This document shows positions 1-10,486 of a DNA stretch of 64,000 nt, in pieces. The position numbers and the translations under genes were made by a program. The stretch covers positions 1,860,001 to 1,924,000 of the forward strand of contig CP012813.1 of the NCBI GenBank assembly GCA_001936135.1. Direction: 5' to 3'. The notes beneath the pieces were generated by a model. That model made no database searches and was not told the DNA's origin. It worked only from the letters and a program-made list of their open reading frames with translations. Within the stretch, counting starts at the first letter, position 1. Each line of letters opens with the position of its first letter. This stretch comes from Saccharomycopsis fibuligera x Saccharomycopsis cf. fibuligera (taxonomy: Eukaryota; Ascomycota; Saccharomycetes; Ascoideales; Saccharomycopsidaceae).

Positions 1-2726
1 AAAGCATTCAAAATTCTCATAAAGTTTTCTTTAACCAAATTAGTATATATTTCGTTGAAGTAGATCTTTGGTAATCCAGTGTTGTCTTTTTCTATTTCAT
101 CGAAAGACTGAACCTCAAAAATGTCTAATTCTTCAAATCTGCTAAACAACTCGTTTTTTTTAAAATTTTTTAATGCAATCTTATAAGTGTCCACACCAAT
201 AGTTTTTTGGAACAAATCATAATATTCAAATCTGAAATTTGACTGCTCATCAGAATTGGTGGCACTAGCAGGCTCGTGAAGGTATTTTGGACAACTGTCA
301 TATAGGATACCTAACAATACATTGACCATGCCTACTAATATAACGTCACCATTGTTTTCTTGTTTGACGAAAAGAATAAGTTTCTTCAAATATTCTGTTT
401 TATGGCTAACATCGCTTCTAATAAATGATCTAATCAAAGAAATATTTTCAAAGAAATAGTTTGTTAAAAACATGAGGTAACTTATCGCAATTCTCTTGTC
501 CTCAAATTCTAAAGAGTTGATCAACAAGTCTAGCATGGCATCTATTGCCGTCAAAAAATTTGACAGATCATCATCTTTGTTGTCTTTAGAAAGTTTCCCG
601 CTAACTTTAACATCACTATAGGTGCTCTCCATTTCCGGCATATACAAGGTTTCGGACGCATTATGTGTGGTTTCTATACTACGTTTGTTTTCTTCTTTCG
701 GGCCCTTAAAAATTACTTCACTTTCGTTTTCGTTAGCAGAATCCGATTTCTCGCTGGTCTTCTCACTTGTTGTTTCAGGTTCTTCAGATGATTGTTTTGT
801 TTGTTCTTCAGACTTACTGCTTTCGCTGCTTTGCTGCTGAGCTTCTTTATCTGCGTTATCATTGCCTCCGTTGCTAGCCAAGCTCCCTTTAACTTTTTCC
901 GACTCATCAGTCTCAACCTTTACATATTCTTCATTGCTCACATCCTTATTACCATCAGCACCGTCTCCTTTCACGGCCACAGGCGAACTATCAATACTGC
1001 TTGATTTGTGTTCGTTGTCATCATTTTCATCATTGTCATTAAAAAAGTCATCAAAAAGGTCATCATCATTAAAGTTTTTGAGTTTGAGGTTTCCAATAAT
1101 TTTCTTTAGCTCAAAGCTGTCATTCACCAAATAACTCAATAATAACGAAGCAAACCAAACTTTGTAAGGGTTAAGCTTAATGTCAGGATCATATTCTAGC
1201 AAAGTGACAAATATGTTAGCAACAGGTATTTTCAGTTCAATCAAGTTATCAATAACCGCAAACTCCTCTCTACGAACTTGTGTATTGCTTTTTGAAGACT
1301 CTAATGGTAACTGATTGTCATCAATAGACGCTCTTCCAGTTGTTGGTGTTGTATGTGAAGAAACTCTATCAAGAGTAGTATCAACCTGTTGTGAAACTAA
1401 TGAATGAAATGCCTCAATTTGCTGATTCAAGTAATTGTGTTTTAGCGTAGGACTGTTAGAAAAGTAGCTCTTTAATACTTGAAAAGAGCCCAAACGAATG
1501 TCAAAAATGTGGATACTATTATTGAATAAACACCAGTTGAGAAGTAGCTGAAGAACGGGAACAAGAGTATTCTGTTCACTAGTGTCATTTATGTTTGGTA
1601 GCATTGGGTCAAGGTATGGAACGTCTATAGTAATCAATTGGGCCTTTAAATCTTCATTGTAAAAAAGCAAATCAGCTAGGGCAAATAATGCACCCGACTT
1701 GATCTGGTTTGGGATATAATTTAAGAAGATAATCTTTAAAATATTAATTAATATCTTTGAACTTTGAACTTGATCATTGAAAGAAATACTATTTTCTCTT
1801 GAAATAAACAAAACAGAAACAATCTTCAAAATCATCACAATGTTATCAATCAGTTGTTGATTAAACATGTTGTTGGCAATCGCTGGATCATCAGATGAGA
1901 GAAGCTCCAAGTATCTTGAAAGATCAGTCAAATTATTGGATACTAAAAAAAGCTTTTGGTTTGTCACATTTGAGTTCAACAAGTTATAAATTAAAGTAAA
2001 ACAATCTTGAATAACTATATTGTTGAAGGAAATAGAACTCTCCAAGTCAATAACCTTAAATAACCTTTGAAAAATATCCTGGAACGCAACAACTCTTTGA
2101 AGGTTATAGTTATTGTTCACTATTGCCATCAACAACAAGATTGACTCGTTTCGTATTGGATCATGATCAGAATCTATATTGGCGGTTATGTTCGGTATTG
2201 CTACAGGAATCAGCGATATAATCTCTTTGGTTTTCTCTGGTCTGGTGGAGATCATTGCTTGTAATAGCTGGAGAGAGTACAATGAGATGTAAAAGTCATT
2301 AAATTCGAATGAGTTGATAATCAATTCAACAATATCAGTATTTGATTGAGTTAACTCGTCTGCAATCAAGTAAGAAAACTGGTCAATCAATGTATCCTCC
2401 GCAAGAATGACCGAAGGCGATACATATTTACCATTTTGAAATCTTGATTTGTTTGAAAGCCAATCTGAAAGGTCTCCTCGAGATTCATTCTTAATGAATA
2501 AAACCAAAAGACATTGAAGCACATTTTTGGTAATTTCTTTGTCCAATTGGTCGCGTTGGAAGCATTTAAGGATATTTTTTAAGGCATACAAAATGATTTC
2601 CTCACGATAGTAGTTTGCAAAGTTCTTGAGCGCTTTGACAGCAGCGCGTCTGTCTTGAATGTTGACGGCATGAGACAACCTGTCAGAAATCGTTGGGATA
2701 ACGTTTTTGTCTTCCACCGCCAGCAT
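1..2726 (-). CDS. USO1: Uso1/p115 vesicle tether, head domain (cut by window edge)
   Basis: One open frame runs from the ATG at 2726 off the left edge (about 908 codons). It encodes the armadillo-like globular head of Uso1/p115, the tether that docks ER-derived COPII vesicles at the Golgi. Recognisable stretches are VIPTISDRL with DRRAAVKALK near the N-terminus, QNGKYVSPSV, DPIRNESILLLMAIVN and, near the edge, NTGLPKIYF, all in the order seen in S. cerevisiae Uso1. An acidic, Ser/Glu-rich insert lies at about residues 550-700. The head ends about where the window does, so the long coiled-coil tail lies outside. The ATG at 2726 is the first in frame after a stop (TAA). It gives an N-terminus slightly shorter than the S. 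cerevisiae one, so a short upstream exon is possible. The second codon is CTG; read as Ser it gives MSAVED, closer to the yeast QSVDE. Confidence 0.9.
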   Translation of the reverse strand, partial: MLAVEDKNVIPTISDRLSHAVNIQDRRAAVKALKNFANYYREEIILYALKNILKCFQRDQLDKEITKNVLQCLLVLFIKNESRGDLSDWLSNKSRFQNGKYVSPSVILAEDTLIDQFSYLIADELTQSNTDIVELIINSFEFNDFYISLYSLQLLQAMISTRPEKTKEIISLIPVAIPNITANIDSDHDPIRNESILLLMAIVNNNYNLQRVVAFQDIFQRLFKVIDLESSISFNNIVIQDCFTLIYNLLNSNVTNQKLFLVSNNLTDLSRYLELLSSDDPAIANNMFNQQLIDNIVMILKIVSVLFISRENSISFNDQVQSSKILINILKIIFLNYIPNQIKSGALFALADLLFYNEDLKAQLITIDVPYLDPMLPNINDTSEQNTLVPVLQLLLNWCLFNNSIHIFDIRLGSFQVLKSYFSNSPTLKHNYLNQQIEAFHSLVSQQVDTTLDRVSSHTTPTTGRASIDDNQLPLESSKSNTQVRREEFAVIDNLIELKIPVANIFVTLLEYDPDIKLNPYKVWFASLLLSYLVNDSFELKKIIGNLKLKNFNDDDLFDDFFNDNDENDDNEHKSSSIDSSPVAVKGDGADGNKDVSNEEYVKVETDESEKVKGSLASNGGNDNADKEAQQQSSESSKSEEQTKQSSEEPETTSEKTSEKSDSANENESEVIFKGPKEENKRSIETTHNASETLYMPEMESTYSDVKVSGKLSKDNKDDDLSNFLTAIDAMLDLLINSLEFEDKRIAISYLMFLTNYFFENISLIRSFIRSDVSHKTEYLKKLILFVKQENNGDVILVGMVNVLLGILYDSCPKYLHEPASATNSDEQSNFRFEYYDLFQKTIGVDTYKIALKNFKKNELFSRFEELDIFEVQSFDEIEKDNTGLPKIYFNEIYTNLVKENFMRILNA

Positions 2727-3570
2727 ACTTTCTGGTTGTGTAACTTTTTGGTGATAATTTTAATCTCGAGTTATAGCTCAGTCGGATATCCAATATTTGT
2801 TGATCCAGTCCCAAAATCATCACAGCTGTCCAATAATTCTGACAGGAACGTTAGAAAAAAAAGAGAGGTGTGCATGTGATAATCACATGCACACCTCTTT
2901 TTTTTTCTTTAAGCGGTATATACGAAGCAGCAGTTGAAGCTATAGCTTTACCGTAAAGCAAATCTATAAAAAAAGAAAAACGATTGGTACCCACAATCCG
3001 GATATGTGTATTCTCGTATTCATATGAGCTCTGCAAAGGATATTTTTAATGAGAACACAAAAGGAAAATTAGATAAAAATGTCTATCTGAATTACAATTT
3101 ACACGGAAATTAAAAAACCATCTACGGCACAGATTAACAAATTAAAAAATACTTCTCCAGCGAAATAGTGTACATTTGTAAAAACATTGAATTATATATG
3201 TGTATCATATCCGAAAACTGAATAAAGAAACCCCTGAAAAAACTGAAAAAAAAAAAATGAAAAAAACAAACCCTAGGTTAAGTCGAGCAAAAATAAAAAA
3301 GGTATATAAAAAATTTACATAGAAGAATTGAAAATAATAATAGCCAAGCATTATAAAAAAGAATTTAGTGGTCCAATGAAAACCACACAGTATTTTGAAT
3401 AAAAAAAAATAATAATAAAACCCAAAATAAAATAGAAGATAAGTGACACGGATATACTGTTAAAAGCCGAAACAATAATTAGAAATATTAGGAATCCAAA
3501 AATCAGCGCATAATATTAATACCCAATGGCTAAATTCTTTTGTGCTCAAGAAGCAACCACTTTTTCATTT
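2727..3570. other. Intergenic: USO1 promoter and velvet-gene 3' region
   Basis: This 844-bp gap lies between two minus-strand genes. It holds a perfect palindrome about 140 bp upstream of the USO1 ATG (listed separately) and otherwise AT-rich DNA with A-tracts. I see no RNA gene or further coding sequence. Confidence 0.7.
2864..2898. repeat. Perfect 17-bp inverted repeat with 1-nt spacer
   Basis: The arm AGAGGTGTGCATGTGAT at 2864-2880 is followed by a single A at 2881 and its exact reverse complement at 2882-2898. The palindrome is flanked by an A-tract on the left and a T-tract on the right. It sits in the USO1 promoter. It could be a cruciform, a dimeric factor site or a transcribed hairpin; the sequence does not decide. 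Confidence 0.9.
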
Positions 3571-5598
3571 TCATATCTGAAAATTCTGGTGTAATAGCAT
3601 TTCGGATTGCTGATAAAGATCGTTGAGATTAAACAATTCGGAATTAAAATCATTTTGAACTCCTAAGCTCATTTGTTGATGATGCTGTTGGTGCTTGAGG
3701 GGCTGCTGTTGGTGCCTGAGTTGATCTTGAGCCACAAAGTCACTATTACCGCCATCACCAACAAAATTTTGAGAATGCGAATACTGAGGGTAATTCTGTT
3801 TTAATTGGGCTTGCAAACTTTGTAACTGCTGCTGCTGCTGTTGTGAAGTGAAACCAACAATATTGCTGTCGGCTCGATTGTCTGTGGTACTAGTGCCTTC
3901 TGTCCCATTGCCTTGATAAGTGCTAGCATTAATTACTATATCATATTGGTTGACATTATAGCTATTGGTGCTACCGTTATGTGTTTCATTATTGTTATTG
4001 TTGTTAGTTGTGATGGTGTTGTTGCCATTGTTATTGTTATTATCAAAATCCCAGAAAATTGGGATCGGATCTAACGGAATAGTCGATCTTGGAATATCAA
4101 CATTATCCAATCCCAAAGAAGCATTAATGGTGCCATTGGTGTTTACCGGCACAATGCTGTCAAAGGTGTGACCAAGTGGAGAGCCGTTTGGATTTATACC
4201 TGCCATTTGAGCAGTAGTGGTAAGCAAAGAATTTTGACTACCATTCAAAGCATATTGGTCATTGAAACCTGCACCATTTGGTAAACTACGGCTTTCGATG
4301 ATGCTATTGTTATCAACTTGAGCGGCAAGGAGTGCAAATCCATTATTGGCATTTGGGCATGACACAGGTGATAAAAATTCGTCTGGAGAACTGATTCCAC
4401 CGGCTCCTTGTCCTGAAGAGGGCGACGCGGAAACAGATGCCAGCGGTCCGTTCATATTTAAATTGGCTAATAAGTTTGGATATAAGTTGTCGTCATGGGG
4501 GTAAGTAGCGATTGGGGTGCTTAAAGCAGAATTAGTGGTAACGACCCTTCTTGGTTGAGGTCTTTCAAGTGGTGACAGGGAATATTCCGACTTAATGGCA
4601 CTTCTTAGCATGTCATTATAGGAGTTGCTTAAATCAAGTTGCTCACTAGATGTGACCAAATGAGGCAACGCACTTTGTGGTCTTTTAACTGGTGTCATTA
4701 TATTGGAATTGGTTGGGAAAGTGTTGCTTGGCTGTTTTTGGTTTTGCATATAAGTAAAAGGAACAGGACTTTGAAAATTGTGAAACATTGACACATCAAC
4801 ACTGGTACCTGGCCTATTAAGTGTGTCTTGATTCAAGCCGAAATGGTTTGTACCGGTAAGAGCGTATCTAACTTGACCGTTATTATAAGTTGAATTTTTG
4901 CCAATTTTAAATCCTTCAAGATCAAAACCACCAGCAAAGTTTCTTTGTTTTCTAGCTCTAATTTTGCAGCCTGCTTTTTTCAATTCATTGTTCAACTCTG
5001 GACTAGCTTCCAAGCCGTCAAAAGCAGCATCAGTGTAAACGGTGAAAACGGAAGATTGGGTGCTTGCTTTAGTCCAGTGTATGACTTCTGGAATAACCCC
5101 AGTGCCTCTTGGAAAACACTTAATTTCAAACAAGTCAAATTTGAGCTTATAATGCCCTTTGTATCTCACTGATAAATTGTCAAATACTGCGCAAGCAACG
5201 TAAGGACTGCCGCGGTAAAATTGGGCACTAACAGCAGTTGTACCTCTCAAGACATCACTTTCTTCTTCGTCTTTTTCAAAAAACCTTGATTTTCTTTGCT
5301 TTTGAAAAAAGGATTCTTTGCCAGTGCATCCCAAGCATTCAATAGAAGCCCTAACAAAGAACATGCTCAAACTGTGATCAATGATATTTTTACTGCTGTC
5401 ATTTTGGTAGTCATCTAGACAGATTTCCACTACTGGTTGAGGGTCAACTAACCTTCTGCTGCTATTTCTTGTTTGTTTTCTTCCAGCAACTCTTGCTTTT
5501 ACTGGTTGCTGCACAACCTTCAATTTAAATTCTGCATCAACTTGTTCGATTTGGTCGTTGTCTAATGGCTTGACAGAGTGCTTCAAAAATTTGACCAT
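3571..5598 (-). CDS. Velvet-domain (Rel-like) putative transcription regulator
   Basis: 675 aa. Residues about 24-220 read as a velvet domain, the NF-kB/Rel-like DNA-binding fold of fungal regulators such as VeA, VosA and VelB. The signature is LKVVQQPVKARVAG followed by RRLVDPQPVVEI (family pattern QQP.rar.cG then RpiDPpPivql). Then come FFVRASIECLG, LRGTTAVSAQ, VFDNLSVRYKGHYKLKFDLFEI and SSVFTVYTDAAFDGLEASPEL (family patterns fPDLSVR..G.frLkFsLf and PFtVySakkFPGm.eSTeLs). The rest is a long Asn/Gln/Ser-rich tail with NN and QQ tracts, typical of yeast transcription factors. I expect a nuclear regulator. Alternatives such as Ndt80 or RHR-like factors fit less well because the N-terminal QQP block is velvet-specific. 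Its 2.8-kb upstream region suggests complex control. The targets cannot be inferred. Confidence 0.75.
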   Translation of the reverse strand: MVKFLKHSVKPLDNDQIEQVDAEFKLKVVQQPVKARVAGRKQTRNSSRRLVDPQPVVEICLDDYQNDSSKNIIDHSLSMFFVRASIECLGCTGKESFFQKQRKSRFFEKDEEESDVLRGTTAVSAQFYRGSPYVACAVFDNLSVRYKGHYKLKFDLFEIKCFPRGTGVIPEVIHWTKASTQSSVFTVYTDAAFDGLEASPELNNELKKAGCKIRARKQRNFAGGFDLEGFKIGKNSTYNNGQVRYALTGTNHFGLNQDTLNRPGTSVDVSMFHNFQSPVPFTYMQNQKQPSNTFPTNSNIMTPVKRPQSALPHLVTSSEQLDLSNSYNDMLRSAIKSEYSLSPLERPQPRRVVTTNSALSTPIATYPHDDNLYPNLLANLNMNGPLASVSASPSSGQGAGGISSPDEFLSPVSCPNANNGFALLAAQVDNNSIIESRSLPNGAGFNDQYALNGSQNSLLTTTAQMAGINPNGSPLGHTFDSIVPVNTNGTINASLGLDNVDIPRSTIPLDPIPIFWDFDNNNNNGNNTITTNNNNNNETHNGSTNSYNVNQYDIVINASTYQGNGTEGTSTTDNRADSNIVGFTSQQQQQQLQSLQAQLKQNYPQYSHSQNFVGDGGNSDFVAQDQLRHQQQPLKHQQHHQQMSLGVQNDFNSELFNLNDLYQQSEMLLHQNFQI

Positions 5599-8365
5599 TT
5601 TCTTGTCTCAAAGTTTTGTTTCTTGGCTATGACTTTCAACTATTTCAGGTTGTTATTTTAATTTGCTATAATAACTCTCTTGGTCTGCTGCCTCGAATTT
5701 TTGGTATAAAGGAGATGTATTTTACTATTTGCTTTGTGATATGTTGTAGGTTGACAACCAAGTTTGACACGAAACCGAGCACAAAACAAAAAAAAAAAAT
5801 AAAAATAAAAAAAAATAAAAAAAAAACTACAAAATTTAGGAAATCAAGGACTTAAGGGGATTAAAAGAGAATCAAGGGAATCAAAAAAAAATATGGATGT
5901 AGCCAAACCATGGTATTACCGAAATTTGGAGAATTGCGAAAAAAGTTAATGGCTTGAAATTGTGAAGAAGCTTTTAGGCATGTCAGAAAGTACAGCCATT
6001 TTAGTGGTATCTCCATCGCAAGACATTTTGGTTTCATGCAAGTAATGCATGATGATGCAGTACCCAGCAGAGTGAGGTTTCAGTTTGACGGTTGAGGATC
6101 ACAGATTAAAAGAACAAAGAAGATGAATCTTTGAAAATTGTCATCAAACGATTGGCTTTGAAGCTTATTGTTGATAGTGTATTGTAGTTAAGAGCTTTAT
6201 TTATTTGTAAAAAAGAGTCATCAATGGTATCCCCCGAGTAAGCCAAAATCAATTGCATTAAATCTAAAAAAAAAGATTTCTTCAACTAGTGGACCTGCAT
6301 ACAAATTGCGCATATCATGCATTAACATGCAACTTGATAGTAAAAAAAAAACAAAAAAACGGTAGCATTTCTTGGTTAAAATTTTAGTTAATTGAAAGCT
6401 TCTTTACTTTAGCCCTTCTTATCATTAATCCTATAATAGTGTTCTTAAAATATGGCGAATACTATAAAAATAGCAAAAAGGGTAATGTGCCAAAAAATGA
6501 GGCTAAAGCCACAGTTTCTCTACTAGTGCTTACCTTTAGTTTTGAACCAACAACAACAGCTTATGAGCTATTTTTTTTTAAGCGAATGACATTGCCACAT
6601 ATTTCTCATTGGGGCACCAGCTTTATATTTGAAAAAGTACATGGGGGTTTTCGCCTTTGATGTTATTATGTGAATATAAATGGCTATACATTTGTAGGAA
6701 TTATTATTTTTGGTTTTGTGGGGTCATTAGTGCTTTTAGTCATACTATGGACAAATCAGCGAAATGAAAGCTTCGTCACTATAATGATTGTTACTATTAC
6801 TTTTTTCACTGTGACTTCCCCAAACAATATAGATTTTTTAACATCGGGTATCAAATAGGAAGAACAAAGAAAAAATAGAAAGAGATTTTGAAAGCTTGAG
6901 CATAGACGTGAACACAGCCTCGGAGAAAATCTAAATTTTGAGACTTTTCCGTTAAAACCCATTATCGCCCCATTAATCCGGCAATACGACAACACTTTCC
7001 CTTTCTTTCAATTCATGTACAGATAAGCTGACGCTATGTAACTAAATATTGATATACTCGCATTAGAAGGCACCCACATGCCCACATCGAAGGAGTCAAC
7101 ATAAATTTTCGCACTTACAAAAACCACCAAAGGTATTAACGGTTGGGGTCATCCTAAGCGGTGCTTTCGGACATGTGTTTAAGTTGAGTTGTATTTGAAA
7201 ATGCATATTTGTTTCTGTTTGTGCTTGTGTTTTTGCTTCTTGTTCTATTTGTGGTTACGTCCATGCTTATGGCTGGGTTTGTAAACACCCGCAAAACTAT
7301 GCCTTAGCATCAAAAAAACTAGCCATGCCGATTAAATCTTGCTTAGTTGTCAGCTGAGTCTGCTTATATCTACAGATGTATTTATTCGTGATCATGCGCT
7401 TGCAAATCAGTAAAACCGCTTTACATCAATAAATAAACTTATATTTTGGGTCTAGTATATAATGGTAAACTTTAAACTCGGAAACTTTCACCCTCTTCTA
7501 CTTGGGCGTCCAATCCAAGACTGGATGCGAGCACTTGGAAAACCAACGACGATAATGCAGCAGTGATGCATTAGTGTAATTGATACACATCTATACTCAT
7601 GCCAACAAAAGTTGTTTAAACAGCTAATTGACACTAAATTGTAAAACTCTACAATGCAACACGGTATTTTTTTTTTTTTTTTTCTTTTACATAAAACTAA
7701 TATAGATAGGATACAAGCAACAAAAATCAACTTATATATATGCATGTTAAAAAAAGGTATAATCTTATAATGGGCATTATGTATTTTTGTACTCATATTC
7801 AAATCCACGTTTTAAAAATACTCAGCATAATAATGATAATTGAGCTGGACAAAACTCTATGATAGTGACAACATAAAAAAAAAAAAAAAAAAAAAAATTT
7901 AAAGTCTCAAAAGCAATTTGGTAGAACAAAAAACAAAAGAAACAAAAACAAAAACAAAAGAAACAAAAACAAAAATAAAAACAAAAATAAAAAAAAAAAA
8001 GAAAATAAAAAAAAAACTGTAAAGCTGGAGAGGAGCAGAAAAGGAATAAAAGGAGATAAATAAAATTTATGAAACTGAAGGCAGCCATACACATAATGAA
8101 GGAATATTTAAGCGCAAGAAAAAGGCGCAACGAGAATAAAGAATCAAAAACAAAACGATTCTTGAATGAGGCAAAAGTTGATATTAGACAAGGGAAACAC
8201 AAAAACAATGCACTGCTAGTAGAATTTATAGATAAAAAAAAAAAAAAAAAAAGGAAAGAAAAATGCCACTAGAGTATTTCTAGCTTTTCAACCACAAAGC
8301 AAGACATGGTCAGTAACTAAGCGAACTGCGAACTGATTATTAGAAATTTTAATGTTGTGTTCAAA
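5599..8365. other. 2.77-kb non-coding region upstream of the velvet gene
   Basis: Unusually long gap for this chromosome. It holds the promoter of the velvet-domain gene and, at its far end, the GSH1 3' region. It contains A/T tracts, including a 23-A run at 7875-7897 followed by A-rich repeats to about 8030. Open frames here are short, hydrophobic or homopolymer translations without family resemblance. I see no tRNA or other structured RNA. Confidence 0.6.
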
Positions 8366-10486
8366 TCAATTTGAATACCGATTCAACAAGTAAGTACCAA
8401 TTTCTTTACCAAACAATTCCAAAATAGCATCTTTATCCTTAACGTTGCCAACATCTCTAAGTTTTGACAATAAATCGTAACTAATGTCATGACCAACAAT
8501 AGAATCTTGCTTATAGTTTGGATGGCTCGTAACGAATTTTCTAATATAAGTAGCTAAAGTTGGAATTTCACCACTTGCTCTTTTTTCGATAAGCTTGATA
8601 TATAACTTAAGTTTTTCAGTTTGTTCAGGATCTTTTGTAAATTCTTCTTCGGTGGCCAAGTATTTTTTCACCAATGGTGCAATACCAACAAACTGATTAT
8701 TACCATTGATAATTTCGTCAATGGTTAATTGAGACCATTCAGTGCTTTTGATAGCATGCCCATTACCATTAGCCTTAACGTGGCCGTTAGTAGAATGACC
8801 ATTTGCAACACCATTGACGTGATTTTCACTAGCAAAACCATTACTTTCCTTGGCGTGGTCTTTGAAAACTGCTTTTTCTCTAAACCAAAATTTGTCTTGT
8901 AACAAACTGTTTCTCTTATGAGCAGTACCCATATTATCATCAATAAGAGAGATTGGAAGATAAAAGTTTGGCTTAAATTTTAAGATACTTTTAGCTGCCA
9001 AGATAACAAAAACGGCAAACGCTGCGTTTTCAAAATCAGTAATTTGAATTTCCAAAGGTCTAAATTCAACTCTCCAGCCAGGTGTTTTATTTATTTCTGA
9101 GGCTTCACCCAAGTATGCAGCAGGAGGCTTGAATCTCAAAGTTTGCCAGTTGGTGGATTGAATATTCTGGAAATGGTCATCATCATATTCATCATCTTGA
9201 GGCTTTGCCCTTTCAGAAAATAACACCAATGGATCTCTGATAAACAAATGAGCAAAATGTCTGGCCAAATTTTCATCAAAATGTCCGGACGCTTCCTTGG
9301 ACAATCTTTCATAAACTTTATCATTGATTTCTGTTGACAAATCATTGTAGCTTTCATCAAAGTAATTGTATTTTTTCAAAGAATTGTTAAAATCACCAAG
9401 ATATTGATCAATAGAATCGTATCTTGATTTTCTTATTTTCTGCAATTCGCCTCTTCTATTTTCACTAACACCACCAATATCTTTGTGTCCTTTTAATGCC
9501 TCCACACCCCGTTCAATGGGAGTTCTGTCATCCACGGCACCGGAAATCACATTCCAACGCACATCTTGATCAGCAAGAGTACCTTTGAAAATGGGAGCAG
9601 CGGCACTTAAAGATAACAATATAGGAGTTAAGGGAAGCAAAGTATCGTACAAGTAACGAGATTCGTCAATATTAGCCGCTTGCATAGTGACTTGAAGGCA
9701 AGAACAACCCATACCGAATCCCATTGAATCCATGTAGATATGACCTGGTTTAGCGGCACCTAAAAATGGGTCATTATCTTCAAAGAAAAGGTTTCTTTTT
9801 GGGATATTGACATCGATTTTGGACAATGACTGAGTATTTGTATCAGGGAAAATTGGGACATTAAGCGCCACTTTTTGGCCTCTTCTGGTTCTAATGTTTT
9901 TGGTCAAAGTAGGGAATCTAACATGGCGATTAATGATTTCATCAGGCAAGAAAAGTGAGTGAGAAGCTTCGCCTTTGACTTCGTAGTCTTTGTAAGTAAA
10001 GCCTTTGACACCCATCGTTGGGAACGAAGTAACGGCTAATGGCACGACATTGTGCTTTTCATTGTAAGCCTCGCCATCAACGTCTTTGATCTCATCAACA
10101 ATGATTTTTTTTCTGATTTCCATATTTTTTTCTACATCGAGGAAATCAGCCAACTTATCGCCATCATATGGTTTTAAAGGCGTAGCCTCAACCATGAATC
10201 TACCGTACTCTGGATGATAGGAAACATTGTTTGGCTTGCATCTTTGCTCAAACCCTTTGCCGTCACCAAGGTTTTTCAAGACGTAATCATGTTCGAGATC
10301 CAAAGTAGCTCTTTTTTGTTCGTTATCAAAGTTAACAAGAGTATATTCCGTTTCATCACCCCAGTAAAACTTATCATTGTCTCTGTTAAAATTTGTTTTA
10401 AACGAATTGATCAACTGGGTGAGCCCTCGAGAATGAACATGTTCAACATAGTTATTGGTCTCACTGAATGGTAATGGGGTACCCAA
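8366..10486 (-). CDS. GCS1: Glutamate-cysteine ligase (gamma-glutamylcysteine synthetase)
   Basis: 706 aa, usual length for eukaryotic GCL. It makes gamma-glutamylcysteine from Glu, Cys and ATP, the first and limiting step of glutathione synthesis in the cytosol (GSH1 in S. cerevisiae, GCS1 in Candida). Family marks are WGDETEYTLV at about residues 42-51, EYGRFMVEATP, the block NVPIFPDTNT, and MDSMGFGMGCSCLQVTMQA around 255-270 in the substrate-binding core. A hydrophilic Asn/Gly/His-rich insert (VNGVANGHSTNGH region, about residues 550-585) interrupts the C-terminal third and is probably a surface loop. Upstream DNA has TTAGTAA elements at 10506-10512 and 11348-11354 and CACGTG at 11364-11369. 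These fit Yap1/Cap1 and Cbf1 control, known for GSH1 in S. cerevisiae. Confidence 0.97.
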   Translation of the reverse strand: MGTPLPFSETNNYVEHVHSRGLTQLINSFKTNFNRDNDKFYWGDETEYTLVNFDNEQKRATLDLEHDYVLKNLGDGKGFEQRCKPNNVSYHPEYGRFMVEATPLKPYDGDKLADFLDVEKNMEIRKKIIVDEIKDVDGEAYNEKHNVVPLAVTSFPTMGVKGFTYKDYEVKGEASHSLFLPDEIINRHVRFPTLTKNIRTRRGQKVALNVPIFPDTNTQSLSKIDVNIPKRNLFFEDNDPFLGAAKPGHIYMDSMGFGMGCSCLQVTMQAANIDESRYLYDTLLPLTPILLSLSAAAPIFKGTLADQDVRWNVISGAVDDRTPIERGVEALKGHKDIGGVSENRRGELQKIRKSRYDSIDQYLGDFNNSLKKYNYFDESYNDLSTEINDKVYERLSKEASGHFDENLARHFAHLFIRDPLVLFSERAKPQDDEYDDDHFQNIQSTNWQTLRFKPPAAYLGEASEINKTPGWRVEFRPLEIQITDFENAAFAVFVILAAKSILKFKPNFYLPISLIDDNMGTAHKRNSLLQDKFWFREKAVFKDHAKESNGFASENHVNGVANGHSTNGHVKANGNGHAIKSTEWSQLTIDEIINGNNQFVGIAPLVKKYLATEEEFTKDPEQTEKLKLYIKLIEKRASGEIPTLATYIRKFVTSHPNYKQDSIVGHDISYDLLSKLRDVGNVKDKDAILELFGKEIGTYLLNRYSN

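Noticed and set aside
7822-8208. 128-codon Phe-rich frame downstream of GCS1
   Set aside because: Translation of A/T homopolymers.
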